DNA of 64,000 bases from JAIQGF01 sp051006995 (GTDB lineage Bacteria; Acidobacteriota; Terriglobia; Terriglobales; Acidobacteriaceae): positions 1 through 64,000 of the forward strand of contig JBPCSQ010000014.1 in assembly GCA_051006995.1 (NCBI GenBank), in the 5' to 3' direction. Under the pieces are notes generated by a model that was not told where the DNA came from, made no database searches, and saw only the letters and a program-made list of their open reading frames with translations. Positions 27,390 to 34,585 of the stretch are shown piece after piece. Numbering within the stretch: position 1 is the stretch's first letter; each line of letters opens with the position of its first letter. A program made the translations under genes and the position numbers.

Positions 27390-29861
27390 ATGCTCGGCCA
27401 GACGATTTCCCACTATCGGATTCTCGAAAAGCTTGGTGGCGGCGGCATGGGCGTCGTCTACAAGGCGGAAGACACCGAGCTCGGCCGCTTCGTTGCCCTC
27501 AAATTCCTGCCCGAAGATCTTGCTCGGGACCCCCAGTCGCTGGAACGTTTCCGTCGCGAGGCACGCGCTGCCTCGGCCCTCAATCATCCCAACATCTGTA
27601 CCATTCACGAAATCGGCGAGCACGAGGGTCAGCGCTTCATTGTCATGGAGCTGCTGGAGGGCGAGACCCTCAAGCACCTGATCGCCGGCAAGGCCTTTGA
27701 AGTCGAGCAGGTGCTCGACTTCGGCATCGGGATCGCCGACGCCCTCGACGCCGCGCATTCCAAGGGCATCATCCACCGCGACATCAAGCCCGCGAACATC
27801 TTCGTTACTGCTCGCGGCCATGTGAAGGTCCTCGACTTCGGCCTCGCCAAGGTGATTCAACCCCGCGTGGCCGCAAGCTCTGTCACATCCGCCACCCGGA
27901 GTGTGAATGAGGAGCATCTCACCAGTCCCGGCTCGGCCGTCGGCACCGTCGCCTACATGTCGCCCGAACAGGTACGGGGCAAGGAACTCGACACCCGCAG
28001 CGACCTCTTCTCCTTCGGGGCGGTTCTCTATGAAATGTCTACCGGCACGCTGCCCTTTCGCGGCGAAACCTCCGGCGTGATCTTCGACGGCATTCTCAAC
28101 CGCGCGCCTGTCCCGCCGCTGCGCTTGAGTCCTGCGATCCCGCCCCGGCTCGAAGAAGTCATCAACAAAGCGCTGGAGAAGGACCGCGAAGTTCGATATC
28201 AAAGCGCTTCCGAACTGCGCGCCGATCTGAAGCGGCTCAAGCGCGACACCGAATCCGGACGCATCTCGACCGTGGAGGCGCTGCCTCCAGCGCAGCGTAG
28301 GTTGCCGCCGTCCGCTAGGTACATCGCCGCCGCGGTCATCCTGCTTGCGCTGGCTGTAGCCGGCGGCCTGTGGTACAGCCGCTCGCGCGCGGTGTCCACT
28401 CTGCCTTCCGCTTCGGCGCCGGCTTCGGCCCCCGCCGTGAGCACGCTCGCCGTGCTTCCCTTCCGCGACTTGTCCGGGCAGAGCGAAAGCGAGTCCTGGG
28501 GCATCGGGATGGCCGATGCAATCATCAGCCGCATTGCCTCGCTCCACAACCTCGCCGTGCGTCCCACCACTTCTGTGCTCAAGTACGTGAAGGAACCCTC
28601 CGACCCGGCGCGCATCGCCAAGGACCTGGACGTGCAATCTGTGCTGGACGGGAGCTACCAGAAGATCGGTTCTGTGGTTCGCGTCTCGGTACAGCTCATT
28701 GATGGCCATACGCAGGCTACAAAATGGGCAGGGCGTTACGACCTCCATGCCGACGACATGTTGAAGTTCCAGGACGAGGTCGCGCAAAAAGTGCTGGACG
28801 GTCTGAGCGTGCAGATGTCAGGCGCGGAGCAGCAGTCCATGGCGGCGCCCATTACCAGTTCTCCCGAAGCCTACAACCTGTACCTTCAGGCTCGGTCTTA
28901 CCTGAATCAATATTTCGTGGACTCGCGCCGCGAAACCCTGCATCTGGCGCGCGATTTCGCGCGGCAGGCAATTGCCAAGGACCCGAATTTTGCCGAGGCA
29001 TACACCGTGCTTGGGACCAGCCTGTTGAATGAGAGCGCCAATTTCAAGGAAAACGCGAGCGAAAATGCGGTGGAGGTAAAGCGTGCGGCAGAACAGGCTT
29101 TGCGTCTCAAACCGAATCTGGCTGAAGCCTACATGAACCTGGGCGGCGTGCACGTCATCGCCGGCGAGAACATTGAAGCCATCACTACGTTGCGCCAGGC
29201 ATTGACGCTCGCTCCCAACCTCGATCGCACCCTGGTGAGTTTGGGTTACGTGTACCATTACGCCGGTTTAATCGAACAAGGTGAGCAGACGTTCCGTCGG
29301 TGCATCGAACTGGAACCGGCAGCTCTGCAGCGCTACTGGATGCTTGCCCGCATGCTGCTCTACCAGGGCCGCGCGCGGGAGGGCGAGCAGGTACTTCGTC
29401 AGGTCTTGGTTGATCATCCGGACCAGATCAAGGTTCTGGCCTACCTCGGCGAGATTTATTACTACGAAGGGAAAAATGCGGAAGCCGAGAAGACCCTCAG
29501 TCGCGCTGCTGATCTTGCCCGCGGAACCGGCCTTGACGAGCCCGCATTTATGGCGGCGTTCCTGTACGCCTCGCGCGGCGAGCGCAACCGCATTGACCCC
29601 ATGCTCTTCCGCCTTCGCCCTGCCGACATCATTGACGGCGACGAGGCTTACTGGATGGCCGGTATTTATTCGCTGCTCGACGACAAACCGCAGGCGCTGC
29701 TCTGGCTTCGTCATGCCGTGGAGCGCGGAAATCACAATTATCCCTGGTTCCAGCGCGACAAGAACTTCGACAAGTTGCGCAATGATCCCGAGTACCAGCG
29801 CATCATGGCCGACGTGCGCCAGAAGTTCGAACAATACCGGCAGCTCTTCGGCTCCAGCTGA
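27390..29861 (+). CDS. Membrane Ser/Thr protein kinase with FlgO-like and TPR sensor half
   Basis: 823 residues from ATG 27390 (GTGAGG upstream; an in-frame GTG lies 9 bp earlier). Residues 8-280 are a Hanks-type kinase: glycine loop LGGGGMGVVY (15-24), catalytic Lys 38, HRDIKPAN (129-136), DFG (149-151) and APE-like SPEQ (191-194). A membrane helix (311-329) is followed by a FlgO/TolB-N-like domain (about 350-480; STLAVLPFRDLSGQSES opens it) and about eight TPR units to the end. Family knowledge places the C-terminal half outside the membrane as a sensor. The same FlgO-TPR half occurs in the CadC-type regulator at 47614-49557. Likely signals from envelope to cytosol; target unknown. Confidence 0.93.
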   Translation: MLGQTISHYRILEKLGGGGMGVVYKAEDTELGRFVALKFLPEDLARDPQSLERFRREARAASALNHPNICTIHEIGEHEGQRFIVMELLEGETLKHLIAGKAFEVEQVLDFGIGIADALDAAHSKGIIHRDIKPANIFVTARGHVKVLDFGLAKVIQPRVAASSVTSATRSVNEEHLTSPGSAVGTVAYMSPEQVRGKELDTRSDLFSFGAVLYEMSTGTLPFRGETSGVIFDGILNRAPVPPLRLSPAIPPRLEEVINKALEKDREVRYQSASELRADLKRLKRDTESGRISTVEALPPAQRRLPPSARYIAAAVILLALAVAGGLWYSRSRAVSTLPSASAPASAPAVSTLAVLPFRDLSGQSESESWGIGMADAIISRIASLHNLAVRPTTSVLKYVKEPSDPARIAKDLDVQSVLDGSYQKIGSVVRVSVQLIDGHTQATKWAGRYDLHADDMLKFQDEVAQKVLDGLSVQMSGAEQQSMAAPITSSPEAYNLYLQARSYLNQYFVDSRRETLHLARDFARQAIAKDPNFAEAYTVLGTSLLNESANFKENASENAVEVKRAAEQALRLKPNLAEAYMNLGGVHVIAGENIEAITTLRQALTLAPNLDRTLVSLGYVYHYAGLIEQGEQTFRRCIELEPAALQRYWMLARMLLYQGRAREGEQVLRQVLVDHPDQIKVLAYLGEIYYYEGKNAEAEKTLSRAADLARGTGLDEPAFMAAFLYASRGERNRIDPMLFRLRPADIIDGDEAYWMAGIYSLLDDKPQALLWLRHAVERGNHNYPWFQRDKNFDKLRNDPEYQRIMADVRQKFEQYRQLFGSS

Positions 29862-29886
29862 TCTCGCAAGGAGCCCGCAGCCTGCT

Positions 29887-30765
29887 TCAGCCGACGAGCA
29901 CGACTTTGGGATGAAACAGCGTTCCGGCCACGCGGCTGGCGATGGCAATCAACTCCGACTGCCCGGCAAAGACTTTCACCAGCTTGGCGCGTGACATCTC
30001 CGGCAAATTGACGGCCTGGCCGTGTCGGATGCGATTGGCGCTGGCCTCGTCGGCGGTCACCGATGGAAACGCCGGAAGAATTCGGCGCGGATGCACCAGC
30101 ACATCGTCCAGTTCATCCTTCTCGACCGCCTCCTGCAGTCGCTCCAACGTGCAGCACTGGCTGATGTCGAACTCGCCCGAGGCGCTGCGCCGAAGACTGG
30201 ACAAATGGCCTCCAACTCCGAGCTGCTGTCCCAGATCGTGCGCCACCGAGCGCATGTAGGTGCCCGACGACACCCGCGCCCGGAACTGCGCCCGCTCGCC
30301 GTCCAGTGCCAGTATGTCGAATTCCCTCACCTCGACTGTCACCGGCTCCAGCTTTACTTCCTGGTTCTTGCGCGCCAGCTTGTAGGCCGGAACTCCGGCG
30401 ATTTTCTTGGCGGAGAACGGCGGCGGCGTCTGCTGGATGGCGCCGCGAAAGCGCGCCGCTGCCTCGCGCAATTGTTCAAGTGTTACTTGAACCGGCTGCG
30501 GCGGGCCCGCAGGCTCGCCCTCGGCGTCGTAGGTGTCGGTCGCGAAGCCAAAGCGGATCTCGCCTTCATAGACCTTTTCCGCGTCGGTGTAGAACTGCGC
30601 CAGGCGGGTCAACCGTCCCAGCACCAGCGGCAGGACGCCCGTCGCCATCGGATCGAGCGTGCCCAGGTGCCCGACCGATCGCTCCTGGACAATCCGGCGG
30701 ACGCGGGTCACCACGTCGTGGGAAGTCATGCCTGCGGGCTTGTCGATAACCAGTACACCGTTCAT
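29887..30765 (-). CDS. truB: tRNA pseudouridine(55) synthase
   Basis: 292 residues. The catalytic motif GHLGTLDPMATGVLPL carries Asp 38, the nucleophile of TruB enzymes, which convert U55 of the T-arm to pseudouridine. Further family blocks: the N-terminal VLVIDKPAGMTSHDVV, YEGEIRFGFATDTYDAEG, RKIAGVPAYKLARKN and SGTYMRSVAHDLG. The C-terminus (from about 235) looks like a PUA domain with VFAGQSELIAI. Start at ATG 30765 with no obvious Shine-Dalgarno. Convergent with the kinase gene (25 bp gap) and divergent from the rhomboid gene. Confidence 0.96.
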   Translation of the reverse strand: MNGVLVIDKPAGMTSHDVVTRVRRIVQERSVGHLGTLDPMATGVLPLVLGRLTRLAQFYTDAEKVYEGEIRFGFATDTYDAEGEPAGPPQPVQVTLEQLREAAARFRGAIQQTPPPFSAKKIAGVPAYKLARKNQEVKLEPVTVEVREFDILALDGERAQFRARVSSGTYMRSVAHDLGQQLGVGGHLSSLRRSASGEFDISQCCTLERLQEAVEKDELDDVLVHPRRILPAFPSVTADEASANRIRHGQAVNLPEMSRAKLVKVFAGQSELIAIASRVAGTLFHPKVVLVG

Positions 30766-30818
30766 GGCGCGTCTGCTATCGTGACGTGGAGCGGCACGCC
30801 GGTCAAATTTCTTAGCGC

Positions 30819-31526
30819 ATGATCCCGATCAAGGACGACGCACCTCGCTTCAGCACGCCTTACATCACATACTTCCTGGTGGTGTTGAATGTCCTGGTTT
30901 TCCTGTTCGAGGTCAGCCTGGGTCCGGTGGCGCGGCAGCAGTTCGTCACCGTGTTTGGCGTGGTGCCGTGGAGGATCAGCGCGTTTCTGGCGCACTCCAC
31001 GCGCGTGACCGCGCCGGCTGCCTTCGTGCCGCTGGTGACCTCGATGTTCCTGCACGGCTCGTGGCTGCACCTGCTGGGCAACATGTGGTTCCTCTGGATC
31101 TTCGGCGATAACGTCGAGGACCATCTCGGGCACTTCAAGTATCTCGTCTTCTATTTCCTGTCGGGATTCGCGGCCGCCGCGCTGCAGATTGCCTTCGATG
31201 CCGGCTCTACTATTCCGAGCGTGGGCGCCAGCGGCGCCATCGCCGGCGTGATGGGCGCGTACTTCGTGCTCTTCCCTTCCGCCCGCGTGCTGACGCTGGT
31301 GCCGTTCCTGTTCGTCTTCTTTCTCTGGCTTCCGGCGTGGATCATTCTCGGATACTGGTTCGTCATCCAGTTCCTGAGCGGCGCCGCTACTTCGATTGCG
31401 TACGCGCGCCAGACCGCGGGTGGAGGGATCGCCTTCTGGGCGCACGTGGGAGGGTTCGCGGCCGGAATGGCGATGATCAAGATCTTTCCAGTGCGGCCGC
31501 GCCGGTTCCGCTACGACGCTTGGTGA
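30819..31526 (+). CDS. Rhomboid-family intramembrane serine protease
   Basis: 235 residues, six to seven membrane helices. Seen: the WR-like segment FGVVPWRISAFL in the L1 region, HGSWLHLLGNMWFLWIFGDNVED (helix 2 with the His-x4-Asn oxyanion pattern), the catalytic Ser in GASGAIAGVMGAY and the catalytic His in FWAHVGGFAAGM. Rhomboids cut membrane proteins within the bilayer. This long-loop form, with no extra cytosolic domain, is the type common in acidobacteria. ATG 30819 lacks a clear ribosome site. The stop overlaps the heptad inverted repeat that fills the gap to folE. Confidence 0.93.
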   Translation: MIPIKDDAPRFSTPYITYFLVVLNVLVFLFEVSLGPVARQQFVTVFGVVPWRISAFLAHSTRVTAPAAFVPLVTSMFLHGSWLHLLGNMWFLWIFGDNVEDHLGHFKYLVFYFLSGFAAAALQIAFDAGSTIPSVGASGAIAGVMGAYFVLFPSARVLTLVPFLFVFFLWLPAWIILGYWFVIQFLSGAATSIAYARQTAGGGIAFWAHVGGFAAGMAMIKIFPVRPRRFRYDAW

Positions 31527-31608
31527 GAAGTAAAAAATAAAAAGGAGAAAGGAAAAAGTGACGGCGCGATCTTCGCTTTTGACTTTACCCTTTTCACTTT
31601 TTACTTTC
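31526..31608. repeat. Heptad A-rich repeat as large inverted repeat between rhomboid and folE
   Basis: Left arm 31526-31561 and right arm 31573-31608 are 36 nt each. The inverse of the right arm reads in perfect 7-bp units of consensus AAAAGTN (for example AAAAGTG, AAAAGGG, TAAAGTC, AAAAGCG), and the left arm keeps the same phase. The arms are imperfect inverse complements, roughly 28 of 36 positions, separated by 11 bp. The element sits exactly between two convergent stop codons, where it could end transcription in both directions. Confidence 0.8.
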
Positions 31609-32248
31609 AGAAGTTTCCGTTGCTGCTCCGGGCGCGGATGAGCGCCAGGAATTCGTCGCGGGTCTCCTGCTCGTCGCGGAAGCAGCCGAACATTGCCGAG
31701 GTGACGGCGGCCGAGTGCTGTTTTTCGACGCCGCGCATCATCATGCAGAGGTGGCGGGCCTCGACGACAACGCCGACGCCCTGGGGTTCGATGACCTGCT
31801 GGATGGTGCGCGCGATCAGCGTCGTCATGCGCTCCTGGACCTGCAACCGGCGGGAGAAAATTTCCACCAGGCGCGGCAGCTTGCTCAATCCGATGACTTT
31901 GCCCTTGGGAATGTAGGCAATGTGCACCTTGCCGAAGAACGGCAGCATGTGGTGCTCGCACAGGCTGAACATCTCGATGTCTTTGACGATCACCATCTCG
32001 TCATAGCAGACGGTGAACAGGGCGCTCTTGAGCATCGCCTCGGGATCTTCGTTGTAGCCCTTGGTGAGGAATTCCATGGCACGCTGCACTCGCTCGGGCG
32101 TGCGGACCAGGCCCTCGCGCTCGGGATTTTCGCCCAGGCGGACGAGCATTTCGCGAACCAGGTCGGCGTAGCTGGCACTGGTCAGCGTCAGCGCTTCTTC
32201 CAGATGTTCGTTCTTCGGTTTAATGGCGCACCTCGGTTCCCCCGGCAT
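31607..32248 (-). CDS. folE: GTP cyclohydrolase I
   Basis: 213 residues. FolE converts GTP to dihydroneopterin triphosphate, entry point for folate, pterin cofactors and queuosine. Motifs: MFSLCEHHMLPFFGKVHIAYIP (zinc Cys/His and the GTP-binding region), IGLSKLPRLVEIFSRRLQVQERMT and the third zinc ligand in VEARHLCMMMRG. The start ATG 32248 lies 29 bp inside the end of the upstream PTPS-like gene, so the two are coupled. The N-terminal about 25 residues are non-conserved in appearance. It follows two 6-pyruvoyltetrahydropterin synthase-like genes in one minus-strand unit. Confidence 0.97.
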   Translation of the reverse strand: MPGEPRCAIKPKNEHLEEALTLTSASYADLVREMLVRLGENPEREGLVRTPERVQRAMEFLTKGYNEDPEAMLKSALFTVCYDEMVIVKDIEMFSLCEHHMLPFFGKVHIAYIPKGKVIGLSKLPRLVEIFSRRLQVQERMTTLIARTIQQVIEPQGVGVVVEARHLCMMMRGVEKQHSAAVTSAMFGCFRDEQETRDEFLALIRARSSNGNF

Positions 32249-32642
32249 ATTCGAAGGAATTCATCATAGTTTCTTCTAAGCGTACCTTTTCAAGATGGGC
32301 GTGGCGGAACCCGCGTTGCAAAACATCGTAGATGGCGACGCAGAGGTTTTCCGTAGTCGGCACCTGCTCACGAAATTGGGGCAGCGTGTTCAGGTTGGTA
32401 TGTTCAAAAGGCTCAAGAATCTCTTTGGCGACAAATCCATCCAGGTCCACCAGATTGCAGACCATCCCGGTGCCCGGTTCCACCGCGCCGCTGACGGTGA
32501 CTTCCAGCGCGTAATTGTGCCCATGGCCGTACGGGTTGTTGCACTTGCCGTAAGCGGCGCGGTTCTCCTCCTCCGACATCTGCTCGCTGTGCAGACGGTG
32601 CGAGGCCGAGAACATGTAGCGGCGTGTGAGATGAGCCTTCAT
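32220..32642 (-). CDS. queD: 6-pyruvoyltetrahydropterin synthase / QueD homologue 1
   Basis: 140 residues. Zinc ligands: His in ASHRLHS and the pair in NPYGHGHNYALEV; catalytic Cys in GKCNNPYGHGH; downstream FEHTNLNTLPQF and PTTENLCVAIYD are family blocks, and the C-terminal Glu region reads VRLEETMMNSFEY. PTPS-fold enzymes turn dihydroneopterin triphosphate into 6-pyruvoyltetrahydropterin or, as QueD, into carboxytetrahydropterin. The KCNNPxGHGHNY form is the one found in animal PTPS. ATG 32642 has no Shine-Dalgarno and is only 4 bp from a large inverted repeat. Overlaps folE by 29 bp. Whether it serves queuosine or a biopterin route cannot be told here. Confidence 0.9.
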   Translation of the reverse strand: MKAHLTRRYMFSASHRLHSEQMSEEENRAAYGKCNNPYGHGHNYALEVTVSGAVEPGTGMVCNLVDLDGFVAKEILEPFEHTNLNTLPQFREQVPTTENLCVAIYDVLQRGFRHAHLEKVRLEETMMNSFEYAGGTEVRH

Positions 32643-32646
32643 GCGA

Positions 32647-32718
32647 GTTGTGAGTTGTGAGTTCTGGGTTGTGAGTCCGGAGCGGTTGGCTCACAACTCA
32701 CAACTGACAACTCACAAC
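32647..32718. repeat. Heptad GTTGTGA repeat as inverted repeat upstream of queD
   Basis: Left arm 32647-32675 is four 7-bp units of GTTGTGA (one variant GTTCTGG); right arm 32690-32718 is units of CTCACAA, the inverse complement, in the same strict phase. The arms agree at about 26 of 29 positions and are separated by 14 bp. On the minus strand the structure ends 4 bases before the queD ATG, where a ribosome site would be expected. Confidence 0.82.
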
Positions 32719-32723
32719 AGCTT

Positions 32724-33134
32724 CTATGCCTCTCCATAAAAATCCACGAACAAGTCGGGCGTCTCATACAAGCGGACGCGGTGCAGCTTGGCGATGTTGA
32801 ACTTCGATTCCAATCGTTGCCAGATGGCGATCGCCAGGTTCTCGGTGGTGGGAATGCGGTCGCGAAACTCCGGAACCTCCTTGTTCAGAAAACGGTGATC
32901 GAGCGCGCTCAGGACTTCCCGTTCGAGAACGTTTTTCAGATCCCGCAGGTCCACGACGAATCCGGAGCGGCGGTCCACATTGCCGCGCACCGTGACCTCC
33001 AGCGTGTAATTGTGGCCGTGCCCGTTGGGGTTATTGCACTTGCCGAAGATGCGCTGGTTCTCCTCCGGCGAGAATTCCGGGTTGTGATAATAGTGCGCGG
33101 CGGAAAACTCGCACTTGCGCGTCAGATAGACCAT
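32724..33134 (-). CDS. 6-pyruvoyltetrahydropterin synthase / QueD homologue 2
   Basis: 136 residues, paralogue of the gene at 32220-32642. It has the same FGKCNNPNGHGHNYTLEV block with catalytic Cys and zinc His pair, the first zinc His in FSAAHYYHN, LDHRFLNKEVPEF and IPTTENLAIAIWQ, and a C-terminal Glu in VRLYETPDLFVDF. All catalytic residues seem intact, so it is not an obvious decayed copy. The FGKCNNPNGHGHNY stretch is almost that of animal PTPS. ATG 33134 lies 13 bp inside the end of the glycosyltransferase frame. Two PTPS genes with one folE suggest two pterin products or a two-step pterin conversion. Confidence 0.9.
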   Translation of the reverse strand: MVYLTRKCEFSAAHYYHNPEFSPEENQRIFGKCNNPNGHGHNYTLEVTVRGNVDRRSGFVVDLRDLKNVLEREVLSALDHRFLNKEVPEFRDRIPTTENLAIAIWQRLESKFNIAKLHRVRLYETPDLFVDFYGEA

Positions 33135-34249
33135 GATTCCTTTCGTGCCTCCGCGGCCGGCGGCTGCGCCGCTGCCGGTTGTGTCGCGGGACGATAGACC
33201 CTACCTTTCCAGGCGACCTGCTTTCTGTACTTCACATGGATGTGCGAGCGTAGCAGAAGGTACACGAAAAGCGGCAACCCGAGCGGTGCCAGCAGCGTTG
33301 GAAGCAATCCAAAATGGGCCCGCCGCACGCGGCGGAGAAACAGCGTTCAAGTTGGAACTGCGAGGATCAGGCCGAATGTGAGCAACCCCACCCAAGCAAG
33401 ACCGGCTTGGGTGAGCCACCCGACGATCGCGATGATGAGGGCGGCGATTCCGAAGGCCGCGAATGCAAATTCCAGCGCGCGCCGCGCGGCCAATTGCGTC
33501 GTGCGCGGAAACAACAGCGCCAGGTTCTTGGTCCAGCCCTCGAGCAGTTGGGGCCAGGTGCGGTACATGCGGGTGCGGACCGCGTCGCCGCCAAAGCGAA
33601 AACGAATCGTGCGCCCGCTGCGCTTTACGGAATCGGCCAGCGCGACATCTTCCAGCAGGGTATGAGCGACGGCGCTGTGACCGCCGACTGCATCGTAAGC
33701 CTCGCGGCTGATCAGAAGATATTGTCCGTTGGCGGCCGCCGCCGGGGATGCAGGATCACTGACCTCGCGCGGACGATACGTCGAGGCCAGTTCGCCGAAG
33801 ACCACGGGCATGATCGCCATTTCCAGAATGCCGTGAACCTCTTGCGCCGGCGAATAGGAGAGCACTGCGACGCCGTGCTCACGCGCTTCGGCTAAGCTGC
33901 GCGCCAGCGACCCGGGGAGATGCACCGTGTCGGCGTCGGTGAACAGCAGCCATTCGCCGGATGCGGCGTTGGCGCCGGCCTGGGCAGCGTTGCATTTGCC
34001 GGAGCAGCCCTCCGGAGGAGGCGCGGCGGAGATGACGCGGCCGAACCCGGGTCGAAGACCCGGGCCATATAAGAGCGATTCGGCGATTTCGCGGGTGCGA
34101 TCAGTCGAGCCGTCGTCGACGACGATGATCTCGAAGCGAAGGCCTTCCTGGGCTAGCAGCGAGTCGAGGCAGGCGCCGAGGCAGGCCTCCTCGTTGCGCG
34201 CCGGGATAATGACCGACACGACGGGCGCGGATTGGGCGCTATTCAACAC
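33122..34249 (-). pseudogene. Membrane glycosyltransferase (GT2, HpnB-like) interrupted by in-frame TGA
   Basis: ATG 34249 opens a family 2 glycosyltransferase: VSVIIPARNEEACLGACLDS, VVDDGSTDRTREIA (45-54), SGKCNAAQAGANAASG, the DAD motif in LLFTDADTVH (105-107) and LLEDVALADSVKRSG. A TGA at 33349-33347 stops it after 300 residues, within a membrane-helix pair. Reading on in the same frame gives a further 74 residues with a membrane helix (LLAPLGLPLFVYLLL) and the WKGRVY ending typical of this family, stopping at 33122. The whole would be 375 residues, the normal family length. So this is a nonsense mutation, a read-through stop or a sequencing error. Residues 60-70 are encoded by an inserted REP-like palindrome. 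Sugar donor unknown. Confidence 0.75.
34044..34069 (-). repeat. REP-like palindrome inside the glycosyltransferase frame (copy D)
   Basis: CCCGGGTC (34046-34053) and GACCCGGG (34057-34064) are exact inverse complements around GAA. Flanks (GAA before, CCAT after) match those of the intergenic copy at 55150 (GAA, CTAT). In the protein it encodes GPGLRPGFG, an insertion between the GT2 DDGSTD block and the RVISAAP strand. Confidence 0.6.
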
Positions 34250-34270
34250 GGTCGAAGTTCCATTGTAAGC

Positions 34271-34390
34271 GGCAGGGGTATCCCCCTCCCCCTAGCTGGT
34301 CTTTGAAAAGAAAGACGTTGCGTAGATTTTCTCCGCAGATCTTTGGCGGCAAAGGAGTTGCACGTAAAATATTGAAAACAAAGCCTCCGA
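34271..34390. repeat. Degenerate intergenic repeat: C/G-run palindrome plus AAAG-TT units
   Basis: Starts with GGGGTATCCCCCTCCCCC (34275-34292) and continues with two or three loosely similar units of about 27-30 bp, each of the form ATnTTGnnnnCAAAGgagTT (for example around 34338-34360 and 34368-34390). I recall similar non-coding stretches as frequent in acidobacterial genomes; this cannot be checked here. No coding potential. Confidence 0.45.
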
Positions 34391-34399
34391 AAGCAGTTA

Positions 34400-34428
34400 G
34401 AGCCGCCGGAGCAAGGCTCCAGCGGCTC
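34400..34428. terminator. Strong GC hairpin, possible terminator
   Basis: GAGCCGCCGGAGC (34400-34412) and GCTCCAGCGGCTC (34416-34428) pair at 12 of 13 positions with an AAG loop. There is no T-run. It lies between divergent genes, so a regulatory or repeat origin is as likely as termination. Confidence 0.4.
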
Positions 34429-34585
34429 ACATGACGCCACCTCGATTATAACGCTGGAGGTCAAGCGATTTGGTCACACATGAGTGTGATCTGAGGCAGA
34501 AAATCCGGCGGTTGTGGTTGTCGTATGATGAAAAAAGAAGCTTTTAGCTGTTAGCTCTCAGCTTTTGACTATCAATTGGACTCGA
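34429..34585. other. Remaining upstream region of the TlpA-like gene
   Basis: Holds a dyad TCACACATGAGTGTGA (34474-34489) and, at 34540-34567, the heptad repeat listed separately, ending 18 bp before the ATG. No convincing promoter boxes were found; no gene. Confidence 0.4.
34540..34567 (+). repeat. Perfect-phase heptad repeat, consensus AGCTNTN x4
   Basis: Four consecutive 7-bp units begin with AGCT at 34540, 34547, 34554 and 34561; the first and last are identical (AGCTTTT). No inverted partner arm is present, unlike the other heptad loci. It lies in the expected 5' leader of the TlpA-like gene. Confidence 0.75.

Noticed and set aside
34474..34489. TCACACATGAGTGTGA as a CRP site
   Set aside because: The half-sites are in the inverse arrangement (TCACA-N6-TGTGA) to the CRP consensus, unlike the correct site at 39983.
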